From contig NZ_JAHWQX010000003.1 of assembly GCF_019334345.1 (NCBI RefSeq), positions 1 through 64,000 of the forward strand: a stretch of DNA of 64,000 nucleotides, read 5' to 3'. The DNA comes from Neohoeflea coraliihabitans (GTDB taxonomy: Bacteria > Pseudomonadota > Alphaproteobacteria > Rhizobiales > Rhizobiaceae). Under the pieces are notes generated by a model. That model saw nothing but the letters and a program-made list of their open reading frames with translations, was not told the DNA's origin and made no database searches. This document shows, piece after piece, positions 6,581 through 15,917 of this stretch. The first letter of the stretch is position 1. The number at the start of each line of letters is the position of its first letter. Position numbers and translations under genes: made by a program.

Positions 6581-7495
6581 TCAGGTGGCGTTGCTCGCAT
6601 CAATGGCGCGCAGGAAATCCATCACGCGTTCGCCCACCCCGCCGAGATGCAGGAACGGCGCATGGCCCTGGCCGATGGCGGTATAGCTTTCGCCACCGGG
6701 GGCGCGCTGCAGCATCTCGCTGACGGTTTCTTCTGACAGCAGGGTCGAGTTCTCGCCGCGCAGGATCAGCAGCTTCCTGCCTTCGGCAAGAGCGTCGAAT
6801 TGCGGCCAGAGCGTCGGCAGCGGCGCATCGAAATTCATGGTCCGCAGCGGCTCGAGCAATCTCGGATCATAGTCCGGGCGCAATGTGCCATCTTTTCCTT
6901 CGACATAGACGCATTCGGCGAAGTGGCGCCAGTCGGCGGCGCCCAGTGCCGGAAAGGCCTTGGCGTGCACGGCCCGCTGGCGCGTGGCGGCAGCATTCCA
7001 GTCGCCCGGGGCCGTGCTGGCGTCGGCGGCGGCGAGATAGGCCTTGATCTGCGCCAGGCCGGCAGTCTCGATGACCGGGCCGATATCATTGAGGATTGCC
7101 GCTGCGATAAGTTCTGCGTGTGTGGCGGCGAGGGCGTGCAGGATCAGCCCGCCGCGCGAGGTGCCGAGAAAGATGGCGCGATCAATGCCAAGCGCCGCAA
7201 GGCCGGTGAGAAGGTCCTCGGTTTCCTGGGCAATGGTGTAGGTGGCCGGATCGGCGCGCGCCGAGCGGCCGCGTCCGCGGTAATCGAAGGCGATGACGCG
7301 CCGGGCGATGCTGTCATCGGCAGCGATCATTGCGGCAAGGCGGGCGAAGTCGCGATGATTGCGGGTCAGCCCGGGAAGGCAGATCAGCGGCAGGCGGGAG
7401 GCCTCGGACGGCTCGGACGTGCCGTAGTTGCGGGCGTAGAGCCGCAGTCCGTCACTGCTTTGGTACCAGACATCTTCGGCGCGGGCGGCAGGCAT
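6581..7495 (-). CDS. Alpha/beta-fold hydrolase
   Basis: A 304-aa alpha/beta hydrolase. The oxyanion region is LPLICLPGLTRNHRDF, the nucleophile elbow is GTSRGG (Ser) and the late catalytic His lies in GQGHAPFLH; an acid residue is expected near LLILRGENSTLLSE. There is no signal peptide, so it is cytoplasmic. The substrate is unknown; the family includes esterases, lactonases and epoxide or haloperoxidase-like enzymes. It lies downstream of the lytic transglycosylase gene on the same strand, separated by 119 bp, so co-transcription is possible but not shown. Start ATG 7495; GGAGAC lies just upstream. Confidence 0.85.
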   Translation of the reverse strand: MPAARAEDVWYQSSDGLRLYARNYGTSEPSEASRLPLICLPGLTRNHRDFARLAAMIAADDSIARRVIAFDYRGRGRSARADPATYTIAQETEDLLTGLAALGIDRAIFLGTSRGGLILHALAATHAELIAAAILNDIGPVIETAGLAQIKAYLAAADASTAPGDWNAAATRQRAVHAKAFPALGAADWRHFAECVYVEGKDGTLRPDYDPRLLEPLRTMNFDAPLPTLWPQFDALAEGRKLLILRGENSTLLSEETVSEMLQRAPGGESYTAIGQGHAPFLHLGGVGERVMDFLRAIDASNAT

Positions 7496-7614
7496 GGCCG
7501 GTCTCCTTCAGGTTGAAGGCTGATGCATAGGCCATTTGCCGGTGCGCCGATAGCGGGAAGGCGGCAATGGAGCCCCCGCCATGCTTGGCAAAAAGCGTGA
7601 ACAGCGCCGCGGGG

Positions 7615-9702
7615 TCAGCCGCGGCGGCCGAAACGCAGATCCTCGGCAAGGTTGGCGGGCTGACCGAGGCGGGCCTTGTAGACCTGGTAATTCTCGAGCA
7701 CGTGCTGAACGTAGTTGCGGGTCTCGGGATAGGGAATCTTCTCGACCCAGTCGATGATGTCGGCGAGCGGCATGCCGCGCGGGTCGCCAAAGCGCTCGAT
7801 CCACTCACCGACGCGCCGCGGGCCGGCATTATAGGCAATGAAGGTCAAGATGTAGGAGCCGTCGAAACGGTCGATCTGCTCGTCGAGATACAGCGTGCCG
7901 AGCGTGGCATTGTAGGCGGCGTCGGAGACCAGACGGTTCGGCGAATAGGCAAGGCCATTGCGGCCCGCCACGGCGCGGGCGGTTCCGGGCAGCAATTGCA
8001 GCAGGCCGCGGGCATTGGCGGGCGAGACGGCGGCGACGTTGAAGGCGCTTTCCTGGCGGGCCACGGAATAGGCGAGGGCGCGCCCGGCCCCGGCGGTGTC
8101 GGCATCGGCCGGCAGGGCACCGAGCGGGAAGGCGAGCGGGGCGACGTCGAGACCGCGATTATAGGCGATCTTGCCGATCTGCAGGCACAGGCGATGGTCA
8201 TCGCGCTGCTGCGCCAGTCCGACCAGTTGCGCAATCTCCGCCGGGTCTTCAAGGGTTTGCGCCAGACTGCGATAGAGCCGGCGGGCGCGCTCTTCAAAGC
8301 CCAGTTCCTGCAAACGCTTCAAGGCACGAACGGCGGGACGGGCGGAAAATTGGGCCTCATCTGCGGCGGACACGTCCGGCTCGGGCAGATCAAGCGTGTC
8401 GATCCCGAGGGCTGCCGTGGCCAGTTGCCCGTAATAGCTCCCCGGGTGTTTTGCCGCTTGCGCATAATGCTCTTGCGCGAGGCTGTGGCGGGCCTTTGAT
8501 TTCGTCTCATCGCCGGTCTCGGCCGGGGCGGCCTCAAGGCTGCGCGCCGTCCAGTAGGCGGCGCGGGCGCGCGTGGCGGGGGTCGTGGCGATGGCCGAGA
8601 GCCGGTTGAAATGCACCAGCGCCTTGTCGGGATCGTTCAGGCCGCTCAGGGCGACCCAGCCGGCATGGAATTCCGCCTCGGCGGCAATCTTCGGTTCGCT
8701 GGCGCGATGCGCTGCAAAGACGCGGTAAGCGCGCTCGGGATCTCCGGCCTCCCACAGAGTGCGGCCGACAATGCGTTGCTCGACCCACCATTCCTCGGGA
8801 TCGACAAGCGCCTCATCATCCTCCGGCATGGTTTCAAGCAGGGCTGCCGCCGCTTCGATATCATCCATCTGGCGCAGCCTGCGGATGCGCAGGTAAAGAA
8901 GCGCCGGGTCATCGGCGAAGGCGGCATCGACCTTGTCGATGGCGGCTTCGGCCCGTTTGGGCGAGCGGATGGTCTGCACCCAGGCCTGGTAGAGCGATTC
9001 GGCTCCGGCGAGGCGCGCCGGTGCAAGCGCCGCGGAAATGCGATCGCGATACAGCAGCCGCTGCATGCGGCGGAGATGGTCGGAGGGCTGGAGATAGTCG
9101 CTGAATTCGCGATTGAACACCGTGGCGGTCGCGGGGTCGAGATCGATGTCGGCCCACAGGGCGCGCACGCCCGCCTCGGCCTGCTTCGACCGTCCCGCCT
9201 TGCGCAGGGCGCGCAGCAGGGCAATGCGGCCGGCAAGGGTTTCGGGCTGGCGTTCACCGAAATAGGCGAGCGTCGTGGCGGCGTCCGGATTGCCGCGGTA
9301 AAGGGCACGTTCGAAGTTGGCGGCGATGCGTTCTTCCTCGGGCCAGTCGGCAAAATCCTCGCGCAGCGCGCTGAGGGTCTCGAGATCAATGCGGCGATCG
9401 CTGGACAGCGCCAGGCTGAAGCTCAGGACGCGGCGGTCGAATGCGTCTTCGGCCATTGCCGCATGAATGTTCAGGGCCGTCTCGAGATCGCCATCATCGA
9501 GCGCCGCCAGAGCATTCTTTAGCGTCGGGACGATCACCACCTTGCCGTCGGCATCGAGCTGCGGCTTGGCGACGGGCACCGGCATCGGCACTTCCAGGGC
9601 GCCGGCGATCGGAGGCAGGGCAGGCACGATGGCCAGCGCGACAAGCAGCGACAGCACGGACGCCGGCAGGCGGATGCAAGTTGAATGACGGCGATTCGGC
9701 AT
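7615..9702 (-). CDS. slt: Soluble lytic murein transglycosylase (Slt family)
   Basis: A 695-aa periplasmic enzyme. A signal peptide ([25 protein letters not shown]) is followed by a long alpha-helical superhelix (about residues 50-500). The C-terminal catalytic domain has [11 protein letters not shown] with the catalytic Glu, then [16 protein letters not shown] and [11 protein letters not shown]. It cleaves the MurNAc-GlcNAc bond to give 1,6-anhydro ends during wall turnover. The frame stays open to 10347, but that extension would run through dapA on the other strand. The start at 9702 is chosen because of CAGGAGACCAT just upstream and the signal peptide. It is divergent from dapA. Confidence 0.93.
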   Translation of the reverse strand: MPNRRHSTCIRLPASVLSLLVALAIVPALPPIAGALEVPMPVPVAKPQLDADGKVVIVPTLKNALAALDDGDLETALNIHAAMAEDAFDRRVLSFSLALSSDRRIDLETLSALREDFADWPEEERIAANFERALYRGNPDAATTLAYFGERQPETLAGRIALLRALRKAGRSKQAEAGVRALWADIDLDPATATVFNREFSDYLQPSDHLRRMQRLLYRDRISAALAPARLAGAESLYQAWVQTIRSPKRAEAAIDKVDAAFADDPALLYLRIRRLRQMDDIEAAAALLETMPEDDEALVDPEEWWVEQRIVGRTLWEAGDPERAYRVFAAHRASEPKIAAEAEFHAGWVALSGLNDPDKALVHFNRLSAIATTPATRARAAYWTARSLEAAPAETGDETKSKARHSLAQEHYAQAAKHPGSYYGQLATAALGIDTLDLPEPDVSAADEAQFSARPAVRALKRLQELGFEERARRLYRSLAQTLEDPAEIAQLVGLAQQRDDHRLCLQIGKIAYNRGLDVAPLAFPLGALPADADTAGAGRALAYSVARQESAFNVAAVSPANARGLLQLLPGTARAVAGRNGLAYSPNRLVSDAAYNATLGTLYLDEQIDRFDGSYILTFIAYNAGPRRVGEWIERFGDPRGMPLADIIDWVEKIPYPETRNYVQHVLENYQVYKARLGQPANLAEDLRFGRRG

Positions 9703-10036
9703 ATGGTCTCCTGGACAGTGCCGCGGCGGCAAGCCTTTGATCAGCCCCGTCCGCCAGTGTCGCGCAGGGGTGTTAACAGGGGCGTTAACGGGAGATTTCG
9801 CGGCGGCGGTCCCCGATAAACAGGGGCAATCCGGCAGAATTTTGATTTCAGGCAAATCCGCCGGTGGCGTCAGCGGCGGCCGGGTGTCCCTTTTTGGCCC
9901 GTTCGGGCGGCCAAATCTGCCGCTGAACAGACGGCAAACCTTTCGCATTCGGGGAAATTCCTGTAACGGCAGGACTGTCCGAATTCCGGCCGCTCTGGCC
10001 GGGGCGGCTTTCGTGTGCGTTATCTTGGAGACTGCC
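9703..10036. promoter_or_regulatory. Divergent slt/dapA intergenic region (334 bp)
   Basis: No gene is seen. The stretch holds a tandem 12-bp repeat with GTTAAC cores (9766-9789) and an imperfect hairpin around TTTGGCC...GGCCAAA (about 9893-9914). The dapA ribosome-binding site is CTTGGAG at 10025-10031. There is no lysine riboswitch that I can recognise. Promoters for both genes must lie here. Confidence 0.5.
9766..9789. repeat. Tandem 12-bp repeat AGGGGYGTTAAC x2
   Basis: Two adjacent copies, AGGGGTGTTAAC and AGGGGCGTTAAC, differ at one base. They give two TTAAC boxes 12 bp apart in the slt/dapA promoter region, reminiscent of a response-regulator site but with spacing one base off the CtrA consensus. 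Confidence 0.6.
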
Positions 10037-10918
10037 ATGTTCAAAGGGTCAATTCCTGCCCTCGTCACGTCCTTCACCGCAACCGGGGCGGTGGATGAAA
10101 AGGCGTTCGCGGCGCATGTTGACCGGGTCATCGTCGCCGGCAGCCATGGCGTCGTGCCGGTGGGTACGACCGGCGAATCGCCGACGCTGAGCCACGAGGA
10201 ACACAAGCGGGTGGTCAATCTCTGCGTCGAGACGGCCGGCGGCCGGGTGCCGGTGATCGCCGGGGCCGGCTCGAACAACACCGTCGAAGCCGTCGATTTC
10301 GCGCGCCACGCGGAAGCGGCCGGGGCGGACGGGATCCTCGTTGTCACGCCCTATTACAACAAGCCGACGCAGAAGGGGCTGTACAGCCATTACGGCGCGA
10401 TCGCCGATGCGACGCGGCTGCCGATCATCATCTATAATATTCCGGGACGCTCGGCGGTCGACATGAGCGTCGAGACGATGGCGGCGCTCAGCCGCGACTT
10501 CAGGACGATCGTCGGGGTCAAGGATGCCACCGGGCGGCTCGAGCGGGTCGCCGAACAGCGCATGGCCTGCGGCGCGGATTTCGTGCAGATCTCCGGCGAG
10601 GATGCGACGGCGGTCGGCTACAATGCGATGGGCGGTGTCGGCTGCATTTCGGTGACCGCCAATGTTGCGCCGGAGCTGTGCGCCGAGATGCAGGATGCGA
10701 CGCTGTCCGGCAATTACGCGCGGGCGCTCGAACTGCAGGATCGCCTGATGCCGCTGCACAAGGCGATTTTCCATGAGCCCGGCGTCTGCGGCACGAAATA
10801 TTGCCTCAGCCGGCTCGGCTATATGGAAGGAACCGTCCGCTCGCCGCTGGTCGATGTCGGTCCGGAGACCGCCGCCATGCTCGATGCGGCGATGACGCAT
10901 GCGGGTCTGACCGGCTGA
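10037..10918 (+). CDS. dapA: 4-hydroxy-tetrahydrodipicolinate synthase
   Basis: A 293-aa TIM-barrel lyase that condenses pyruvate with aspartate semialdehyde, the first committed step of lysine and meso-diaminopimelate synthesis. Visible signatures are [11 protein letters not shown] at the N-terminus, GTTGESPTL, the [14 protein letters not shown] segment with the catalytic Tyr, YNIPGRS, and GVKDATG with the Schiff-base Lys. Full length for the family. The frame opens at 9737, but the start MFKGS at 10037 matches the family and has GGAG upstream. Its stop TGA overlaps the ATG of smpB (TGATG), so the two are translationally coupled. Confidence 0.97.
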   Translation: MFKGSIPALVTSFTATGAVDEKAFAAHVDRVIVAGSHGVVPVGTTGESPTLSHEEHKRVVNLCVETAGGRVPVIAGAGSNNTVEAVDFARHAEAAGADGILVVTPYYNKPTQKGLYSHYGAIADATRLPIIIYNIPGRSAVDMSVETMAALSRDFRTIVGVKDATGRLERVAEQRMACGADFVQISGEDATAVGYNAMGGVGCISVTANVAPELCAEMQDATLSGNYARALELQDRLMPLHKAIFHEPGVCGTKYCLSRLGYMEGTVRSPLVDVGPETAAMLDAAMTHAGLTG

Positions 10919-11394
10919 TGGCAGCAAAGAAGAAACCGTCCAGCAGCAATGTCGTCGCCGACAATCGCAAGGCGCGCTTCAACTACGAGATCGTCGAGAC
11001 GCTCGAAGCCGGATTGCAACTGACGGGCACCGAGGTCAAGTCGCTGCGCGAGGGCAAGGCGAATATCAGCGAATCCTATGCCAGCGCCGAGGACGGCGAA
11101 ATGTGGCTGATCAATTCCTACGTGCCGGAATATCTGCAGGGCAACCGCTTCAACCACGATCCGCGGCGGCGGCGCAAGCTGCTGCTCAAGGGGCGTGAAA
11201 TCGCCAAGCTCGCGGCGGCGGTGGCGCGCGATGGCATGACGCTTGTGCCGCTGAAGGTGTATTTCAACGATCGCGGGATGGCCAAGCTCGAGCTGGCGCT
11301 GGGCAAAGGCAAGAAACTGCACGACAAGCGCGAGACCGCCAAGGAGCGCGACTGGAACCGCCAGAAGGCGCGTCTGCTGCGCGACAACGGCTAA
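10918..11394 (+). CDS. smpB: SsrA-binding protein SmpB
   Basis: A 158-aa tmRNA partner for trans-translation, which rescues stalled ribosomes and tags the nascent peptide for degradation. Conserved features are [36 protein letters not shown], the loop around [10 protein letters not shown]-like ([17 protein letters not shown]) and the basic C-terminal tail [18 protein letters not shown] that enters the decoding site. Its ATG overlaps the dapA stop. The longer in-frame ORF from 10801 lies inside dapA and is not used. The dapA-smpB pair is common in this order. Confidence 0.97.
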   Translation: MAAKKKPSSSNVVADNRKARFNYEIVETLEAGLQLTGTEVKSLREGKANISESYASAEDGEMWLINSYVPEYLQGNRFNHDPRRRRKLLLKGREIAKLAAAVARDGMTLVPLKVYFNDRGMAKLELALGKGKKLHDKRETAKERDWNRQKARLLRDNG

Positions 11395-11420
11395 GTCCCG
11401 ACCCCAAGTCGTCCGGCCGC

Positions 11421-12131
11421 TCAGCCTAAAAAGCGCGCCACATTCTGAAAGACCGCGTCGAACATCTCGGGTGTCAGACGGCCGGTGTTGGTGTTGTAGC
11501 GTGAGCAGTGATAGCTCGAGAAAATGCGCAGGCCATCGATCTCCGTTTCGGCAGCATGGCCGAAGGGATGCGCGGCGAGGCGCCCGCCGAGCGTGCGGAT
11601 CGTGCTGTCGTGGGAGATCTTGCCCAGCGTGACGATGGCCCGCAACCGCGGCAGGGCCTCCATGCTGGCGCTGAGAAACTGGCGGCAGGTGTTGATCTCG
11701 GCGCCGACCGGCTTGTTTTCCGGCGGAACGCAGCGCACGGCATTGGTGATCGCCGTGCGGGCCAGCTGCAGGCCATCATCGGGGCGGGCGGCAAAGGTGC
11801 CCCTGGCAAAACCGTGGCGGATCAGTGTCGCATACAGAAGATCGCCGGCGTAGTCGCCGGTGAAGGGGCGGCCGGTGCGATTGGCGCCGCGCAGGCCTGG
11901 CGCCAGGCCGATGATCAGGAGTTCGGTGGTGTCTGCTCCGTCGGCCGGATACCAGGTCGGCACCGGCCCGTTGTGCCAATCGGGATGGGCTCGCCGCGTG
12001 GCGAGAATATAGGCGCGCAGGCGCGGGCACAGCGCGCAGTCGTGCGGCGGTTCGATGACGGCGTCGGAGATGCTGCGGGCCGGGTTGCCGGATTTATCGG
12101 GGTTGCGGTGTGCACGGTCCGGGCGGGCCAT
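11421..12131 (-). CDS. Uracil-DNA glycosylase family 5 (UdgB-like)
   Basis: A 236-aa DNA repair glycosylase. The active-site motif GLAPGLRGANRTGRPFTGDYAG lacks the Asp/Asn of other families at the usual place, which is the mark of family 5. The second motif SYHCSRYNTNTGRLTP carries the conserved His. Cys pairs (CALCPRL near residue 32, and later single Cys) fit the [4Fe-4S] cluster seen in families 4 and 5. It removes uracil and related deaminated bases. It follows the NYN-domain gene with one base between stop and start, so the two form an operon. Confidence 0.85.
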   Translation of the reverse strand: MARPDRAHRNPDKSGNPARSISDAVIEPPHDCALCPRLRAYILATRRAHPDWHNGPVPTWYPADGADTTELLIIGLAPGLRGANRTGRPFTGDYAGDLLYATLIRHGFARGTFAARPDDGLQLARTAITNAVRCVPPENKPVGAEINTCRQFLSASMEALPRLRAIVTLGKISHDSTIRTLGGRLAAHPFGHAAETEIDGLRIFSSYHCSRYNTNTGRLTPEMFDAVFQNVARFLG

Positions 12132-12132
12132 C

Positions 12133-12717
12133 TCAGTCCTCGTAGGCGTCGTCCTCGGCCGCTGCGGCCGGTGCCCGCATCGGACGCTCCGACGGATCGC
12201 GCCCGACTTCCTTTTTCAGTGAAGCCAGGTCGATGAAGTGGTCGGCCTGGCGGCGCAAATCGTCGGCGATCATCGGCGGCTGGGTGGCCAGGGACGAGAC
12301 GACCGAAACCTTGCGGCCCTTGCGCTGCAACGCCTCGACCAGCGTGGTGAAGTCGCCATCGCCGGAGAAAATGACGATGTGATCGACGACCGCGGCCTGT
12401 TCCATGGCATCGATGGCCAGTTCGATGTCCATGTTGCCCTTGACCTTGCGGCGGCCGGCGGAATCGGTGAACTCCTTGGCCGGCTTGGTGACGACGCGGT
12501 AGCCGTTATAGTCCAGCCAATCGATCAGCGGACGAATAGAGGAGTATTCCTGATCTTCGATCAGCGCCGTGTAATAATAAGCACGCAACAGATAGCCACG
12601 CTGGGAAAACGCCTTTAGCAGGCGTCGGTAATCGATATCGAATCCGAGGCTCTTGGAGGCGGCGTAAAGATTGGCGCCATCTATAAAGAGGGCAATCTTT
12701 TCGCGGGAATCGAACAT
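12133..12717 (-). CDS. NYN (LabA/DUF88) domain protein, putative RNase
   Basis: A 194-aa PIN-like NYN domain protein. Acidic metal-binding residues are visible in ALFIDGANLYAASKSLG, KGNMDIELAIDAME and IFSGDGDFTTLVEAL, the three conserved motifs of this nuclease fold. The C-terminal tail (RAPAAAAEDDAYED) is low in complexity. The family is thought to act on RNA, though the substrate here is unknown. It is transcribed away from rpoZ and translationally close-coupled to the uracil-DNA glycosylase. GGAG lies just upstream of its ATG (CAGGAGCCTCCAATG). Confidence 0.88.
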   Translation of the reverse strand: MFDSREKIALFIDGANLYAASKSLGFDIDYRRLLKAFSQRGYLLRAYYYTALIEDQEYSSIRPLIDWLDYNGYRVVTKPAKEFTDSAGRRKVKGNMDIELAIDAMEQAAVVDHIVIFSGDGDFTTLVEALQRKGRKVSVVSSLATQPPMIADDLRRQADHFIDLASLKKEVGRDPSERPMRAPAAAAEDDAYED

Positions 12718-13019
12718 TGGAGGCTCCTGAAATGGCGGAAGGGATTAGGTTTCGGTCAGGGACAAGGTCGGATTTCAGCAAAAAGCTGGCTAAGTGCGTG
12801 TCCTGTAAGGATTTCGGTCCAAGGGGGTATCGCGTATGCTACCTGCGCGTACCTTGCAATACGTAAATAAATGGGTGACGTCCCGTAGGCTACTATAACC
12901 ATTTTCGCATCGATGCGGGCCGATATCTGCGCAAAAAACCTGCCGTGGCCTTGAAATTGCCGCGTAAGGCGTTTACCGAGCAGGTTGATCCCGAAAAAAC
13001 CGTTTAAGAAGGACAGGCC
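12718..13019. promoter_or_regulatory. Divergent NYN/rpoZ intergenic region (302 bp)
   Basis: No gene seen. It must carry the rpoZ promoter; a TTGAAA (12951-12956) lies about 65 bp upstream of the start codon but without a good -10 partner, so I do not call it. The ribosome-binding site AAGAAGGAC precedes the rpoZ ATG. Confidence 0.45.
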
Positions 13020-13427
13020 ATGGCCCGCGTCACAGTCGAAGATTGCATCGACAAGGTCGAAAACCGTTTCGAACTGGTGCTTCTGGCCAGCCATCGTGCC
13101 CGCCAGGTGTCCCAGGGCAGCCAGATCACGGTGGACCGCGACAATGACAAGAACCCGGTTGTCGCCCTGCGCGAGATTGCCGATGAGACCCTGTCTCCCG
13201 GCGATCTGAAGGAAGATCTGATTCACTCGCTGCAAAAGCATGTGGAAGTCGATGAGCCGGAGCCCGATCACGCCACCAGCCTGGTGCAGCCGGAAGCGGC
13301 CTCCGAAGAAGCGCCGGCGGCTGAAGAGCCCGCCGATGAAGGCATCTCGTTCTCGTCCATGTCGGAAGAGGAACTGCTGGCCGGCATCGAAGGGCTTGTC
13401 CCGCCGGAGAAAAGCGACGATTATTGA
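13020..13427 (+). CDS. rpoZ: RNA polymerase omega subunit
   Basis: A 135-aa protein starting [30 protein letters not shown], the canonical omega N-terminus, followed by [26 protein letters not shown]. It helps fold and hold beta-prime and is needed for ppGpp binding at site 1 in proteobacteria. The C-terminal half is an acidic, Ala/Glu/Pro-rich extension common in Rhizobiales. It is followed by a terminator and then by the ppGpp synthetase gene, the usual alphaproteobacterial order. Confidence 0.96.
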   Translation: MARVTVEDCIDKVENRFELVLLASHRARQVSQGSQITVDRDNDKNPVVALREIADETLSPGDLKEDLIHSLQKHVEVDEPEPDHATSLVQPEAASEEAPAAEEPADEGISFSSMSEEELLAGIEGLVPPEKSDDY

Positions 13428-13461
13428 TCGGAACACTGTTTCGACACTCAATTTCACGAGT

Positions 13462-13495
13462 GAATGCGCCGGCGGTTCTCCTTCGGCGCATTTTT
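13462..13495 (+). terminator. Intrinsic terminator after rpoZ
   Basis: AATGCGCC and GGCGCATT pair across a loop of about 14 bases and are followed by a five-base T-run. It may attenuate rather than fully separate rpoZ from rel, which starts 30 bp later. Confidence 0.75.
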
Positions 13496-13524
13496 ACTTG
13501 TGACCTCTGCGGAGCCGATTTCCC

Positions 13525-15750
13525 ATGATGCGCCAGTACGAGCTCGTCGAGCGCGTGCAGTTCTACAAGCCGGACGTCAATGAAGCCTTGCTCAACAAGG
13601 CTTACGTCTACGCAATGCAGAAGCATGGCAAGCAAAAGCGGGCGAGCGGCGATCCCTACATTTCGCATCCGTTGGAAGTGGCGGCGATTCTCACCGAGAT
13701 GAAGCTCGACGAATCGACGATCGCCGTGGCGCTGCTGCACGACACCATCGAGGATACCTCGGCGACCCGGCAGGAGATCGACGGTCTGTTCGGCGAGGAC
13801 ATCGGCCGTCTGGTCGAGGGTCTGACAAAGATCAAGAAACTCGACCTGGTTTCCAAACGCGCCAAGCAGGCGGAGAACCTGCGCAAATTGCTGCTGGCGA
13901 TCTCCGACGATGTGCGGGTGCTGCTCGTCAAGCTGGCCGATCGCCTGCACAACATGCGTACGCTGGAGTACGTGCCGGAAGAAAAACGGGCGCGCATCGC
14001 CGAGGAGACGATGGACATTTATGCGCCGCTGGCCGGCCGCATGGGCATGCAGGACATGCGCGAGGAGCTCGAGGAACTGGCGTTCAAGACGCTGAACAGC
14101 GAAGCCTACGAGACGGTGATCAACAAGCTTGACGAGATTTCCGGCCGCAAGGAAGGTCTGATCCGGACGATCGAGGAGGAACTGGGCGGCCTGTTTGCGC
14201 AGGAGGGTCTGGAAGCCGAGGTCAGGGGGCGGCGCAAAAAGCCCTATTCGGTGTTCAAGAAGATGCAGACCAAGTCGCTGTCCTTCGAACAATTGTCGGA
14301 TATTTTCGGCTTTCGCATCCTGACGAACTCGACCGCAGACTGTTACCGGGCGCTGGGGATCGTGCACATGCGCTGGCCGGTGGTGCCGGGCCGCTTCAAG
14401 GATTACATCTCGACCCCCAAGCAGAACGACTATCGCTCGGTGCATACCACGATCGTCGGTCCCTCGCGGCAACGCGTCGAGCTGCAGATCCGCAGCCATG
14501 CGATGCACCGGGTGGCGGAGATGGGCGTTGCGGCGCATGCGCTCTACAAGGACGGCGTGGCCAGCGATGACGGCAAGCTGCGTTCGGGCGACTCGCGGGC
14601 CTATACCTGGTTGCGCAAAACCATCGAAGCGTTGTCGGAGGGCTACAATCCGGAGGAATTTCTCGAGCATACCAAGCTCGAACTGTTCCACGACCAGGTC
14701 TTCTGCTTCACCCCGAAAGGACAACTCATTGCCCTGCCGCGCGGTGCCACGCCGATCGACTTTGCCTATGCGGTGCACACCGATATCGGCGACACCTGCG
14801 TCGGCTGCAAGATCAATGGCCGGGTCATGCCGCTGGTGACTCGCCTGGCCAATGGCGACGAGGTGTCGATTCTGAGATCAGACAAGCAGGTGCCGCCGCC
14901 GGCCTGGGAAGAGGTGGTGGTGACGGGCAAGGCGCGCGCAGCCATCCGCCGCGCCACCCGGACGGCCGTGCGCAAACAGTATTCCGGTCTCGGGCAGCGG
15001 ATCCTCGAACGCGCATTCGAGCGGTCGGGCAAGGTGTTTTCGCGCGATGAACTGGGGCCCGTCTTGCACCGGCTGGGCCAGAAGGAAACCGACGATGTGC
15101 TGGCCGCCATCGGGCGGGGAGAGATTTCTTCAGACGACGTGCTGCGGGCCATCTATCCCAACCATCAGGAAAGCCGCGTCGTCAAGCAGAAGCCGACGGA
15201 TGAAGGATGGTTCAACCTGCGCAACCGCGCCGGGATGATTTTCCGCCTGCCGGGCTTTTCCAAACGCAAGGCGGGAACACGCAAGGGGGGGCGGGAGACA
15301 TCGGCCGTGCCGATCCGCGGGGTCGATGCCAACACCAGCGTGCGCTTTTGCACCGGCGGCGCCGTGCCCGGCGATCGCATCATCGGCATTCTTGAACCGG
15401 GCGCCGGCATCACCATCTATCCGATACAGTCTCCCGAGCTGACCGCCTTTGACGACGAACCGGAACGCTGGGTGGACATTCGCTGGGATATCGACGAGCA
15501 CAATCGCAACCGTTTTCCGGCGCGTATCTGGGTTTCGGGGATCAATGCACCCGGAACGCTGGCAGAAATTACCGCGCTTGTGGCCGACAACGACACCAAT
15601 ATCGAATCAATGACCATGCGCAAGGTCGCGGCAGATTTCACCGACATGATCTTTGATCTTCAGGTCTGGGATCTCAAGCATCTCAATCTGCTGATCACGC
15701 GTTTGAAGAATCTCGAATGCGTGTCCAGCGTCGAGCGTCTTTACGAATAG
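13525..15750 (+). CDS. rsh: Bifunctional (p)ppGpp synthetase/hydrolase (Rel/Rsh)
   Basis: A 741-aa stringent-response enzyme. The order is: HD hydrolase domain (ISHPLEVAAILTEM with His48, ALLHDTIEDT with the HD pair at 72-73, LADRLHNMRT); synthetase domain (about 240-370: FGFRILTN, PGRFKDYISTPKQNDYRSVHTT, VELQIRSHAMH); TGS domain (about 390-450, FTPKGQLIALPRGATPIDFAYAVH); helical region; and C-terminal ACT domain (about 660-741). The RFKD charge motif in the synthetase is the type found in bifunctional rather than RelA-like enzymes, and the HD site looks intact. It makes and degrades (p)ppGpp in response to starvation. It is probably the only long Rsh in this order. Confidence 0.96.
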   Translation: MMRQYELVERVQFYKPDVNEALLNKAYVYAMQKHGKQKRASGDPYISHPLEVAAILTEMKLDESTIAVALLHDTIEDTSATRQEIDGLFGEDIGRLVEGLTKIKKLDLVSKRAKQAENLRKLLLAISDDVRVLLVKLADRLHNMRTLEYVPEEKRARIAEETMDIYAPLAGRMGMQDMREELEELAFKTLNSEAYETVINKLDEISGRKEGLIRTIEEELGGLFAQEGLEAEVRGRRKKPYSVFKKMQTKSLSFEQLSDIFGFRILTNSTADCYRALGIVHMRWPVVPGRFKDYISTPKQNDYRSVHTTIVGPSRQRVELQIRSHAMHRVAEMGVAAHALYKDGVASDDGKLRSGDSRAYTWLRKTIEALSEGYNPEEFLEHTKLELFHDQVFCFTPKGQLIALPRGATPIDFAYAVHTDIGDTCVGCKINGRVMPLVTRLANGDEVSILRSDKQVPPPAWEEVVVTGKARAAIRRATRTAVRKQYSGLGQRILERAFERSGKVFSRDELGPVLHRLGQKETDDVLAAIGRGEISSDDVLRAIYPNHQESRVVKQKPTDEGWFNLRNRAGMIFRLPGFSKRKAGTRKGGRETSAVPIRGVDANTSVRFCTGGAVPGDRIIGILEPGAGITIYPIQSPELTAFDDEPERWVDIRWDIDEHNRNRFPARIWVSGINAPGTLAEITALVADNDTNIESMTMRKVAADFTDMIFDLQVWDLKHLNLLITRLKNLECVSSVERLYE

Positions 15751-15917
15751 GTCCCAGTATCGGTGTGGCGCTTATCGTCATCGGGATCGCGGCCGGGTGG
15801 GCGCGGAAGCTTAAAATGTTTACAGAATCTTGGGTGGCATGCGTCATAGTCGGACAGAGCCGTTGATTGCGCCGCCTCTGTCTTATCGTTGACATAAAGG
15901 ATTAGAATACCGGATCC

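Noticed and set aside
9766-9789. CtrA binding site
   Set aside because: The TTAA boxes are separated by eight bases rather than the seven of the consensus, so the site is not called.
9850-10030. Lysine riboswitch upstream of dapA
   Set aside because: The conserved multi-helix core is not recognisable; only one small imperfect hairpin is present.
9703-10347. 215-codon N-terminal extension of the lytic transglycosylase
   Set aside because: It runs antisense through dapA, has no family similarity, and a good ribosome-binding site plus signal peptide mark the start at 9702.
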